A DNA stretch of 64,000 nucleotides from Bacteroidales bacterium. Lineage in GTDB: Bacteria; Bacteroidota; Bacteroidia; Bacteroidales; P3. Both the position numbers and the translations under genes were made by a program. The notes under the pieces are model-generated. The model saw only the letters and a program-made list of their open reading frames with translations. It was not told the origin of the DNA and did no database searches. Every line of letters begins with the position of its first letter. The first letter of the stretch is position 1. Location: contig JAFSPS010000042.1 in assembly GCA_017451385.1 (NCBI GenBank), positions 1 through 64,000 on the forward strand, given 5' to 3'. Below are positions 47,498 through 55,028 of the stretch, piece by piece.

Positions 47498-47646
47498 CTA
47501 TTTTTTTTCGTAAGTAGGCAACTAATAGTGATGAGGCTGAAGCATGGGCATTGTCCGCTCAGTGGTGCGCCATGAGATAACAGTTCCATTGTGTTTTCTG
47601 ACATCAGTTGGCGTTGCCGTTGCCGCAAGAAAACAGCGATATTTTT

Positions 47647-47676
47647 TTTGGCATTGCTGTAGTTTTTTTATCTTTG
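47647..47676 (+). promoter_or_regulatory. Promoter of the FKBP gene
   Basis: TTTG at 47647-47650, 18 bases, then TATCTTTG at 47669-47676 followed by C; the predicted start is about 30 bases before the ATG at 47714. Confidence 0.75.
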
Positions 47677-47713
47677 CAGTTTCAAAAAAACGAACAATAA
47701 CAAATAAACAATC

Positions 47714-48322
47714 ATGGACAAGATTAGTTATGCACTGGGCCACAACATAGGCCATCAGCTCAAAGATATGGGCATGGATGATAATTTCAGCGTAGAGGAT
47801 TTTGCTGCTGGCGTTGCCGACACGCTTGGCGGCAAGGGACTGAAGATTGATGAGGACGAGCTGCACCATGTGCTGCATGAGTTCTTCGACAAGGTGGAGC
47901 AGCGCCAGCGTGCCGCCGCCGAGGAGCAGGGCAAGCAGGCTAAGGCCGATGGCGAGCGTTTCCTGGCAGAGAACGGCAAACGCAAGGAGGTGCACACCAC
48001 GCCGTCGGGGCTGCAGTATGAGGTGCTCAGCGAGGGCAACGGCCGTCAGCCCAAAGCATCGGACACAGTGCGCTGCCACTACCACGGCACACTGATAGAT
48101 GGCACGGTGTTCGACTCGTCCTATCAGCGTGGCGAGCCGCTGGATTTCGCTCTGCGTCAGGTGATAGCGGGATGGACCGAAGGCGTGCAGCTGATGAAGG
48201 AGGGAGCCAAATATCGTTTCTATATCCCCTACCATCTGGGCTACGGCGAGCAGGGCGCCGGCGGCGTGATACCGCCCTATGCCACGCTCGTGTTTGATGT
48301 GGAGCTGCTGGAGGTGAAATAG
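47714..48322 (+). CDS. FKBP-type peptidyl-prolyl isomerase (FklB/Mip-like)
   Basis: A 202-residue protein. Residues 1 to about 85 are a helical N-terminal dimerisation domain (SYALGHNIGHQLKDMG), and residues about 95 to 202 are the FKBP domain with HYHGTLIDGTVFDSSY, the VIAGWTEGVQLM core and YGEQGAGGVIPP. The active-site aromatic and Asp residues are kept. No signal peptide is present, so it acts in the cytoplasm, unlike FkpA. It speeds prolyl bond isomerisation in protein folding. It starts just after a clear promoter. Confidence 0.92.
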   Translation: MDKISYALGHNIGHQLKDMGMDDNFSVEDFAAGVADTLGGKGLKIDEDELHHVLHEFFDKVEQRQRAAAEEQGKQAKADGERFLAENGKRKEVHTTPSGLQYEVLSEGNGRQPKASDTVRCHYHGTLIDGTVFDSSYQRGEPLDFALRQVIAGWTEGVQLMKEGAKYRFYIPYHLGYGEQGAGGVIPPYATLVFDVELLEVK

Positions 48323-48341
48323 CAAACGCAAATGTGCTGCC

Positions 48342-48743
48342 ATGACGCGCTTGGGCTATTGGATAAAGGCTAAGACGCTCTATGACATCCACTCGCCATT
48401 CGTCTATGACCTCTGTCGCAATGTGTTGTATGCCAGAGCACCAGAGGAAGCGGTGGCGGCGAGGGATGGCCATACGCGCCGTTTTGCCACGTTGCTCTAT
48501 ATGCTGAAGGACTACCTCTCGCTCAGCGAGATGCGGAGTGAGGGGAATACCCTGCTGCTTGGCGGCAACGATACATGGGGGCGTGTGCTGATGGTAGATG
48601 CCCCTCACGCCGACAGGAAGGCAGAGCACCAATGGACGGCGTTGTGTGCCGACGAGGCCTACAGGGTGAGCATAGACCTCTATGATGTAGGTCTGCTCTT
48701 CACCAACAGCCATCTGCACAGGCAGCATTTCCTGCTGCGCTAA
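48342..48743 (+). CDS. Internally shortened methyltransferase-family protein
   Basis: A 133-residue protein whose first 30 residues (KAKTLYDIHSPFVYDL) and last 55 residues (RVLMVDAPHADRK, then RVSIDLYDVGLLF and QHFLLR) match both ends of a Bacteroidetes SAM-dependent methyltransferase family of about 260 residues. The middle, where the SAM-binding glycine motif and the catalytic core should be, is reduced to about 50 unrelated residues. It therefore cannot be a working methyltransferase. The frame is intact and starts 20 bases after the FKBP gene, so it may be expressed for another purpose or be a decaying gene. The family match rests on my memory. Confidence 0.65.
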   Translation: MTRLGYWIKAKTLYDIHSPFVYDLCRNVLYARAPEEAVAARDGHTRRFATLLYMLKDYLSLSEMRSEGNTLLLGGNDTWGRVLMVDAPHADRKAEHQWTALCADEAYRVSIDLYDVGLLFTNSHLHRQHFLLR

Positions 48744-48761
48744 ATGGTTAGATGCCACGAC

Positions 48762-48862
48762 ATGATGGTGGCACGCTTTTTCGCGGTTAGCCCATCGTGT
48801 CTGTTGCATCATTCACAAACAGTTCCCATGACAGTGGCACGCTTTTTTGCGGTTAGCCCATC
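48762..48862. repeat. 35-bp direct repeat pair
   Basis: Copies at 48762-48796 and 48828-48862 (66 bases apart) share about 32 of 35 bases, including GTGGCACGCTTTTT and GCGGTTAGCCCATC. They lie between the shortened methyltransferase and the CAP protein genes. Confidence 0.8.
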
Positions 48863-48948
48863 TGTAGTTCGATGATGTGTGGCCCTGCTCATAGATTGCT
48901 TTGCATTGCTTGGAAAAAATTTAGTATCTATTTAGTCTCCTTCTGAAT

Positions 48949-49866
48949 ATGAATGTTATATCCTTATTGCGAAAGGGTCTGGTGGCGTTGCTGTGCCTGC
49001 TGTATGGCGTGGCGGCATGCGCACAGGGCTGGACCGATGACGAGCTGCGGCGTGCCAACACCGCTGCTGGCGTGAAGTCTATGACTGTGGAGGAACGCGA
49101 GGTGGTGAAATATATCAACCTCGCGCGGCTCTATCCTCAGAAGTTCGCCGAGGTGGAGGTGGCTGACTATTATGGCGAGGAGAAGACGGGCTACCGCGTG
49201 CGCTTGTGCAACGACAGGCTGACGCTCATTGCCGAGCTGATGACGATGACGCCGCGCGAGCCGCTGACGTACAGCAAAGCCATGCAGGACGAGGCTCGCT
49301 GTCTCGTCGCCGAGCAGAGGGACAACGGCGAGGTGGGGCATGAGCGTCATAAGTGCAAAGGCACGCATGGTGGCGAGTGCTGCGGCTATGGACATGTGGC
49401 AGGCCGCGCAATAGCCCTGCAGCTGCTGATAGACGACGGCGTGGAGGGCGTAGGCCATCGTGCCAACCTGCTCAATGCCGGCTTCGGCACCATAGGCGTG
49501 GCGACGGACAACCACCCGACCTATGATTTTGGCACCGTAGTAGATTTGCAGTGGGGCGACGGACGGGCAAGCACCGAGTTGCGCTATACTAAGGTAGAGC
49601 AGCTGACGCAAGACGAACGGGCACGCTACCTCGCCATGATGACACGCGGCGTGGAACGCGACCTTGTAGAGCCTTTCCCTTCGGGGACGCCAGTGGTGGA
49701 TGTGCAGTTTGAAAGGGAGCGCAGCTCGCGGAGCGACGGCAGCTTCGTGCAGGTAAAGCGCGAGACGCGCCTGCATGCCGACGGTCGCAAACAGATTATA
49801 GAGACCACTACGACGATGGGCATCGACGGCTCGGGCGACACGAAGAGACGCGTGTGGGTGGAATGA
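48949..49866 (+). CDS. Secreted CAP-domain (SCP/PR1-like) protein
   Basis: A signal peptide (LVALLCLLYGVAACAQ) ends near residue 26. The CAP domain follows, with YINLARLYPQKFAE in its first helix, a central HERHKCKGTHGGECCGYGH segment that could bind a metal, and GHRANLLNAGFGTIGVA in the conserved HR-N motif region, spanning about residues 50 to 200. The last 90 residues are charged and possibly coiled. The product is secreted; the function of bacterial CAP proteins is mostly unknown. Confidence 0.8.
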   Translation: MNVISLLRKGLVALLCLLYGVAACAQGWTDDELRRANTAAGVKSMTVEEREVVKYINLARLYPQKFAEVEVADYYGEEKTGYRVRLCNDRLTLIAELMTMTPREPLTYSKAMQDEARCLVAEQRDNGEVGHERHKCKGTHGGECCGYGHVAGRAIALQLLIDDGVEGVGHRANLLNAGFGTIGVATDNHPTYDFGTVVDLQWGDGRASTELRYTKVEQLTQDERARYLAMMTRGVERDLVEPFPSGTPVVDVQFERERSSRSDGSFVQVKRETRLHADGRKQIIETTTTMGIDGSGDTKRRVWVE

Positions 49867-49883
49867 CGCTATGAACGGAGACT

Positions 49884-50447
49884 ATGGGAAGGCAGGATGA
49901 GGGTACACGCTTCATGACGCTGCGTCAGCTGATGGCGCAACGTATGGGCATGAGCGACGTGCGGCGGTGTGCTACGGCGGATGATGCCGCTCTGCTGCTG
50001 CGGTTGCTCTATGACGATGAGAAGCGCGTGGGCGACAATGCGGCATGGGTCATGACGCACGTGCTGCGGGGTGAAGCGGCGTGGCTGGAAGCACATAGGG
50101 ACCAGCTAATGGAATGTGCCATGCAGACAACGAGCCTGACGCAGCGACGCCTCGTGATGACGCTTTTGCTGGAATGTCCGATAGAGAAAGAACAACTCCG
50201 CAGCGACTTCATCGACCTATGTCTTGCCCTCATGGCAGATGGCGAGCAGCCTGCCGGATTGCGCTCTGTGGCTATCAAGCTGGCGTATAGGCAGTGCCGC
50301 CACTATCCCGAACTGCTCGGCGAGTTGCGTGATGGACTTCTGATGCTTGATCCGTCAGAGTTGCTGCCTGCCGTGCGCTGCTCGCGACAGAAGGTGCTGA
50401 AAGCAATGAGCACGGATGGAGGGGGAATGGTGAGGAGTGAATTGTGA
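49884..50447 (+). CDS. Helical repeat (HEAT-like) protein
   Basis: A 187-residue, entirely helical and leucine-rich protein without signal peptide. Repeated helix pairs (LLLRLLYDDEKRVGDNAAWVM and LVMTLLLECPIEKEQLRSDF type) suggest a HEAT/ARM solenoid. No catalytic motif is visible. The last seven codons fall in a GTGA-rich repeat related to the 11829 array, which also supplies the stop; the native C-terminus may have been changed by it. It begins 17 bases after the CAP gene. Confidence 0.7.
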   Translation: MGRQDEGTRFMTLRQLMAQRMGMSDVRRCATADDAALLLRLLYDDEKRVGDNAAWVMTHVLRGEAAWLEAHRDQLMECAMQTTSLTQRRLVMTLLLECPIEKEQLRSDFIDLCLALMADGEQPAGLRSVAIKLAYRQCRHYPELLGELRDGLLMLDPSELLPAVRCSRQKVLKAMSTDGGGMVRSEL

Positions 50448-50457
50448 ATAGTGTTTT
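50426..50457. repeat. GTGA-type repeat segment, second location
   Basis: Contains the same GGTGAGGAGTGAATTGTGAA segment found in the 11829-11991 array. It ends the gene at 50447. Confidence 0.8.
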
Positions 50458-50462
50458 TTATT

Positions 50463-50512
50463 CTCTGATTATTCTGATTATCCTGATTACTCTCCGATTA
50501 CTCTGATTACAT
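50463..50512. repeat. TCTGATTA-type short tandem repeat
   Basis: Several units of the form TCTGATTA(T/C) or CTGATTAT follow directly after the 50426 repeat. About 49 bases, imperfect. Confidence 0.7.
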
Positions 50513-50624
50513 AGTGGTGAATGGCGGTTTTATTCTACTGGTTACAATAGAAACTACTTTTTCAAATTATCAACAGGGTGAGGATTGCTTATAAAACCAA
50601 TTTACAGTACCTAATAAATAAATT

Positions 50625-51299
50625 ATGAATATCCAGAGCCGACTGTACGAATTGCGAGATGAGAGGTATGCCGACTTCCAGCGACGGCTGCTGCCCACGG
50701 TGAAGCCTGAAGCCGTCATCGGCGTGCGCACACCGATGTTGCGTCGATTCGCCAAGGAGCTGCGCCAGTCGGGCGAAGCACAGGTCTTTCTCGACGCATT
50801 GCCTCACCGTTTGTTTGACGAGAACCAGCTGCACGTGCTGATACTCTCTGCCGAGGGCGATTACGAGACGGCGTTGCGCGAGGTGGAGTGCTTCCTTCCC
50901 TACATCGACAACTGGGCCACATGCGACCAGCTGGTGCCCAAGGCCTTTGCACGCCATCGTGACAGGCTGTTCGGCGAGGTGGTGCGATGGACGAAGAGCG
51001 AGGCGGAATATACGATACGTTTTGGCATCAAGATGCTCATGAGCCATTACCTTGACGACATGTTCTGCCCCGAGATGCCGCACCTTGTGGCTGCGGTGCG
51101 CCGCGAAGAATACTACATACGCATGATGCAGGCATGGTATTTCGCCACGGCGTTAGCGAAGCAGTGGGAAGTGGCGATAGCCTTCTTTGAGACCCCTACG
51201 CTTGACGTCTGGACACACAACAAGGCCATTCAAAAAGCCATAGAGAGCTACCGCGTGAGCGATGACCATAAGTCCTACCTGCGGACGCTGAAAAGATAG
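50625..51299 (+). CDS. AlkD-like DNA alkylation repair family protein
   Basis: A 224-residue all-helical protein with the AlkD/DNA_alkylation pattern: an IGVRTPMLRRFAKEL helix pair, the central DNWATCDQLVPKAF motif, and WTKSEAEYTIRFGIKML followed by YIRMMQAWYFATAL near the C-terminus. AlkD-type proteins remove alkylated bases without flipping them. The DNWATCD Asp/Trp region is at the expected catalytic location. It is a stand-alone gene with a 177-base repeat-rich leader. Confidence 0.88.
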   Translation: MNIQSRLYELRDERYADFQRRLLPTVKPEAVIGVRTPMLRRFAKELRQSGEAQVFLDALPHRLFDENQLHVLILSAEGDYETALREVECFLPYIDNWATCDQLVPKAFARHRDRLFGEVVRWTKSEAEYTIRFGIKMLMSHYLDDMFCPEMPHLVAAVRREEYYIRMMQAWYFATALAKQWEVAIAFFETPTLDVWTHNKAIQKAIESYRVSDDHKSYLRTLKR

Positions 51300-51360
51300 C
51301 AGCATCTCAGCACACCATTCACTGCTTTTTTCCTCTATTTGAGATAAAATGCAATCGGAC

Positions 51361-51391
51361 TTTGCCAATTAGCGAAAAAGTTGTATTTTTG
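51361..51391 (+). promoter_or_regulatory. Promoter of tRNA-Ser
   Basis: TTTG at 51361-51364, a 19-base spacer, then TATTTTTG at 51384-51391 followed by C, 11 bases before the tRNA. Confidence 0.75.
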
Positions 51392-51402
51392 CATTCGTTT
51401 TT

Positions 51403-51487
51403 GGAGAGATGGCAGAGCGGTCGAATGCGGCGGTCTTGAAAACCGTTGACCTGCAAGGGTCCGGGGGTTCGAATCCCTCTCTCTCCG
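51403..51487 (+). tRNA. tRNA-Ser (anticodon UGA)
   Basis: An 85-base class II tRNA. The acceptor arms GGAGAGA and TCTCTCC pair exactly, with discriminator G. The anticodon loop CTTGAAA gives TGA (UGA), reading UCA serine codons. A long variable arm precedes the T loop TTCGAAT. The CCA end is not encoded. A terminator follows. Confidence 0.95.
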
Positions 51488-51490
51488 CTA

Positions 51491-51526
51491 AACGCAACCG
51501 ATAGTCAGTCGGTTGCGTTATTCTTT
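51491..51526 (+). terminator. Terminator after tRNA-Ser
   Basis: AACGCAACCGA pairs perfectly with TCGGTTGCGTT across a seven-base loop, followed by a T-rich stretch. The stem has no T-run as strong as in other terminators here. Confidence 0.8.
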
Positions 51527-51651
51527 CCCCTATCATTCCCAATTTGTTTTTTGCACGTTTTGGTATTATCTCGCGCATTTGTGCGTTTTGTAATGTTTTG
51601 ACGTTGTTTTTTGCCTCGATAACGAACTAAAATGAACAAGTTGTTTGGCGA

Positions 51652-51846
51652 CTACTTCGCATTTTTTTGTATGCGCTCGCCAGTCAGCCCGTAATTTTCG
51701 CAGAAAAGCATCAGCGCCTTATCCGTCCGCCGGCACTCCTTCAACAACCTTGCATCCTTCGTGAAAAAAAACTCCTTCTGCATCTTCGGCAGCCTGTAGG
51801 TGTGTCCTACCACGTCGTAATGCACATTTCGCACGCCGCCGACCAT
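51652..51846 (-). CDS. Small 64-residue protein downstream of hipA, unknown
   Basis: The reverse-strand frame begins with ATG at 51846, four bases after the hipA stop, and encodes MVGGVRNVHYDVVGHTYRL followed by a Lys- and Arg-rich helical tail. No known family; it may be a third gene of the hipBA operon or the remnant of a longer one. Confidence 0.4.
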   Translation of the reverse strand: MVGGVRNVHYDVVGHTYRLPKMQKEFFFTKDARLLKECRRTDKALMLFCENYGLTGERIQKNAK

Positions 51847-51850
51847 TGGA

Positions 51851-52972
51851 CTACATCTTGATAGTATAGCGAGTAAGGTCGTCACAGTTGTGGCTTACTT
51901 CATCAATGATTTCTCTGCATCGTTGCTCCTTGACCTTAATCTTAGTCCCTATAGCAATAAAATCGTTGATGGAAGGATGTCCTGTGCCGTTGACGGATGT
52001 GGCATGTTCGCCATTGTACCCTTCTGTACATAGGGTGAGGTCGTATGCAGGTGCGAGTTGCCACTTCCAGCTATTACCACTTCGGGTGACCATGAAACTG
52101 AAATTCTTGCAATGATCGTCCTTATTGTCGGTAAGGTAGTTGAATACCATGCGTCTAAACATTTCCTCTACGTCCATCGCATTCTGTGTGAGATAGCCTG
52201 TCAGTGCAAGCAGATTGCTATAATCGAGGACGGGATTGGAGAGTGATATGCAGAGTAGCCCTCCAGCTGTGGCGGTATGGATTCTGTTGCCTTCGGCATC
52301 TATGTCGAATCGTCGAGAAGCGAAATAGCGTCCGTTTATCAACTTAAAGTCTGGCACGTTGATACCGCATTGTCTGGCTACCTCATTATAATGGTACTCT
52401 TGTTGTCCCATGTCCTGTGAGTCGTATATGTGGCGAAACTTAACAAGCCAGTGCCCTTCATCGTCTGTAAAGATGGCTTTTGGGCGAGTGCCACCGCTAT
52501 TGCCGCTATTATAGAGTAGAAGTCCGGCATCATCGTCCTGCTTTTCTTTCAATACCTCAAGGGCTTTTTCTTGCAACAAGTCAAAGTCTGATACATCTGT
52601 CCCCTGTTTGATAGAGGTTTCTGGCTCAAAGGTCAAAGCTCCCATGCCACTACTGCCGACAATGCTTAGGCGGTCAAGCGCAGACAGTTTTAAGTCGTCG
52701 ATGCCTTCTTTTTGTAGCAGTTTGTGAAGCAGATAGCGTCCATACCCATCGGGTAAGCTGTCTTCAAAGATGCCAAAATTGCCAAAGAAAGGGGAGGGCT
52801 TCGCCAAGAACAGACCTGGGCGTAGCGGTAGTTCCAATGGTGATATGCTAAAGCCATCGGACAACCACGCTTTGTCATACTCAAAAGCGCACATCTTGTT
52901 ATCGGGGGTAAGTGATAGCCTCCCCACCATGCGGTCGTGGTATTTCACGTTGAGCAGGTCAATACTCATCAT
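51851..52972 (-). CDS. hipA: HipA-family Ser/Thr kinase toxin
   Basis: A 373-residue protein with the HipA fold: the N-subdomain 1 (residues 1 to about 100), an SGGTRPKA nucleotide-binding loop near residue 160, a catalytic region D282-N-K-D285-D286-H287-CKN and the metal-binding AYDLT (D311). In E. coli HipA phosphorylates glutamyl-tRNA synthetase and causes persistence. It overlaps the antitoxin gene by four bases (ATGA), so the pair is translationally coupled. The length is shorter than E. coli HipA (440 aa), as in several Bacteroidetes relatives. Confidence 0.9.
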   Translation of the reverse strand: MMSIDLLNVKYHDRMVGRLSLTPDNKMCAFEYDKAWLSDGFSISPLELPLRPGLFLAKPSPFFGNFGIFEDSLPDGYGRYLLHKLLQKEGIDDLKLSALDRLSIVGSSGMGALTFEPETSIKQGTDVSDFDLLQEKALEVLKEKQDDDAGLLLYNSGNSGGTRPKAIFTDDEGHWLVKFRHIYDSQDMGQQEYHYNEVARQCGINVPDFKLINGRYFASRRFDIDAEGNRIHTATAGGLLCISLSNPVLDYSNLLALTGYLTQNAMDVEEMFRRMVFNYLTDNKDDHCKNFSFMVTRSGNSWKWQLAPAYDLTLCTEGYNGEHATSVNGTGHPSINDFIAIGTKIKVKEQRCREIIDEVSHNCDDLTRYTIKM

Positions 52973-53307
52973 GCCTTATGTGCTTTTTTCTTGTTCTGAT
53001 TCTTGCGGATTTGTGTAAGCTCATCCATTGTGGAATATTTAGGTTGGGCGAACATGCTTTTTATCTCTGACGTGTAGCCCAGTGCAATGGCAATACCTAT
53101 AAGGTTTTTAAGTGAAATCAGACCCTTCTGTTCAAACCTTACAATATTGCTCACGGCCACTCCTGACAATTCGGCAACCTGCTCGCGTGTGAGATTCTTT
53201 TCTATGCGACGTTTGCGGAAATCATCAGCAATTTCTCTGGCTATATCATCTGGATTGATGAGCGTATAGTTGTCAAGAATGGATAATATATTGTTTGTTT
53301 CTGTCAT
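52969..53307 (-). CDS. hipB: HipB-like XRE-family antitoxin
   Basis: A 112-residue protein with a helix-turn-helix of the XRE type (residues about 33 to 85: LTREQVAELSGVAVSNIVRFEQKGLISL). A basic C-terminal tail (KNQNKKKAHKA) may enter the toxin. It should bind its own promoter and neutralise HipA. The gene overlaps hipA by four bases. A -7 box and a palindromic site lie in front. Confidence 0.88.
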   Translation of the reverse strand: MTETNNILSILDNYTLINPDDIAREIADDFRKRRIEKNLTREQVAELSGVAVSNIVRFEQKGLISLKNLIGIAIALGYTSEIKSMFAQPKYSTMDELTQIRKNQNKKKAHKA

Positions 53308-53316
53308 ATCTTTAGA

Positions 53317-53349
53317 GATAAGGATAATATCTTATCAGTTGCAAAATTA
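53317..53349 (-). promoter_or_regulatory. hipBA promoter and candidate operator
   Basis: The reverse-strand -7 box TAATTTTG is at 53342-53349. An inverted repeat GATAAG...CTTATC (53317-53336) lies right where transcription should begin. This is a likely site for autorepression by HipB. Confidence 0.6.
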
Positions 53350-53457
53350 TAAAAGAATGATGAAATAGACAAGTGTGATGTCTAATATTTTTACTATTAT
53401 GATGTTTCTACATGTCTGCATCGAGGTGGCAAAATGTCGTTATGTGAAAACTGTTGT

Positions 53458-53487
53458 TTTGATTATTGCGAAAAATGTTTACTTTTG
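53458..53487 (+). promoter_or_regulatory. Promoter of the M48-TerB gene
   Basis: TTTG at 53458-53461, 18 bases, then TACTTTTG at 53480-53487, about 23 bases before the ATG. Confidence 0.7.
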
Positions 53488-53509
53488 TATTGTTTAATAC
53501 TTAAAAAAC

Positions 53510-54781
53510 ATGACAGAGAATACAATGAATCAGTGGTGTCAGGAAGAGGCTGACAATAACAAGGTTACCAATCTGAATGGTCTTGCGCCGACAATAGAGC
53601 TTGAGCGGCATTTGGGTATGCAGATATATAACGCCCTGCAAGGGCCTGTTGTTGAGGAGGTGCTGCGTAAGACGAAGATTTACAGTGGCGACACCTACTG
53701 GCGTAGCAATATGGAAGGACACAGCCTCAACGTGCAGAAGGAGTTGCTGCCCGATTTCTACGCTCTCTGTCATGAGGTGAAGGAGAAACTGAACTTCACC
53801 GATGCCGTGGAGTTCTATGTCACGGGAGACTCGACGGTCAACGCTTTCTCGCTGGCAGCAGAGAGCAAAGACGAGCCACATATAGTGAATGTCAATTCGG
53901 CTCTGTTCGACTTGATGAGTACCGACGAGTTGCGTTTCGTCATAGGCCATGAGTTGGGACACCTTATCAATAAGGATACGGCTCTCGACCGCCTCATCGG
54001 CTTTGTGTTTCCGCCGCAGGTCAATATGCCTGTACTGCTGCATTATAAGGTGCATCTCCACCGCCAGCTGGCGGAACTTGTTGCCGACCGCTATGGCTTT
54101 ATCGCTACGGAGAACTTCGATGCCTGTGTGACGGCTTTTTTCAAGATGGCGTCAGGCTTGGACCTCAACAAGATGAATGTCAGTATTGATGCCTTGATTG
54201 CCGACAACAATCGTCGGTTGGAATATTTCATGCACGACAAGGGCATCAGTCGTGCCTCGCACCCCGTCAACCCAATACGCGTGCAGGCGCTGAATCTCTA
54301 TGCCCACGCGCAGAGCGAGGCAGAGCTGCAGACGGGCATGGAGGACCTCATTGCTATCTTGCTGAAGATTGGCGATGGCGAGATAGACGAGCACATGGCA
54401 CGTTTCATTGCCTCGGCAGGCCTGATAGTGATGAATGCCGACGGTGATGTGGCCAACGAGGAGGTCAACGACGTGATAGGTGCTCTGGCAGGCGTGAAGA
54501 TATTCCCACGCCAGTTCCTTGACGAGATGGCTAAGGGTGATGTTGTTAAAATATTCAACGATGCTGTGGGCAACATACTGAATATCAATCCGGGGATGCG
54601 CGAGGCGTTATTGGATTATGTTATCCATATCTCGTTGTCGGATAAGATAATAGCTGCTGACGAGGTGTCGCTCATCTATCAGTTTGGCGATAGCATTGGC
54701 CTCAGCGAGATAGAGATAGCCAACGCCATCGCTTCCGCCATACAGCAGAACTACGTGCCAAGCATTGAGGCTATCTGGTAG
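53510..54781 (+). CDS. M48-family metallopeptidase fused to a TerB-like domain
   Basis: Residues about 50 to 270 are an M48 zinc peptidase: H147-E-L-G-H151, the third ligand E189 in QLAELVADRYG, and a FSLAA segment before it. No membrane helices are seen, unlike HtpX. Residues about 280 to 420 match a TerB-like helical domain (NADGDVANEEVNDVIGAL, then IIAADEVSLIYQFGDSIGLS), from the tellurite-resistance and stress-response families. A peptidase-TerB fusion suggests a stress-linked protease, cytoplasmic. It has its own promoter. Confidence 0.82.
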   Translation: MTENTMNQWCQEEADNNKVTNLNGLAPTIELERHLGMQIYNALQGPVVEEVLRKTKIYSGDTYWRSNMEGHSLNVQKELLPDFYALCHEVKEKLNFTDAVEFYVTGDSTVNAFSLAAESKDEPHIVNVNSALFDLMSTDELRFVIGHELGHLINKDTALDRLIGFVFPPQVNMPVLLHYKVHLHRQLAELVADRYGFIATENFDACVTAFFKMASGLDLNKMNVSIDALIADNNRRLEYFMHDKGISRASHPVNPIRVQALNLYAHAQSEAELQTGMEDLIAILLKIGDGEIDEHMARFIASAGLIVMNADGDVANEEVNDVIGALAGVKIFPRQFLDEMAKGDVVKIFNDAVGNILNINPGMREALLDYVIHISLSDKIIAADEVSLIYQFGDSIGLSEIEIANAIASAIQQNYVPSIEAIW

Positions 54782-55028
54782 GTGCGCCTTGATGTTGCGT
54801 GATTATTTGGTTGCTTTCGCTTGATAGCAGAAGCGTGTGGGGCTGCTAAGTAGTTTTTTTGTAGCGTTGACATCATGCAGCATCGATAAGTCGATGTCTT
54901 GACACAAGGACAATAACATGGCAGAGACAATCCTACGGGGGTGTCTCTGCTGTATGATGGAGTAATGATAGAATAAACTTTGCGGCTGAGTCAGTACCGG
55001 CTCGGTAGCTTTCTGCCTCCGCAGGGGG

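Noticed and set aside
51403-51487. tRNA-Ser as an integration (att) site for the hipBA region
   Set aside because: I found no second copy of the tRNA 3' end and no integrase gene in the window.
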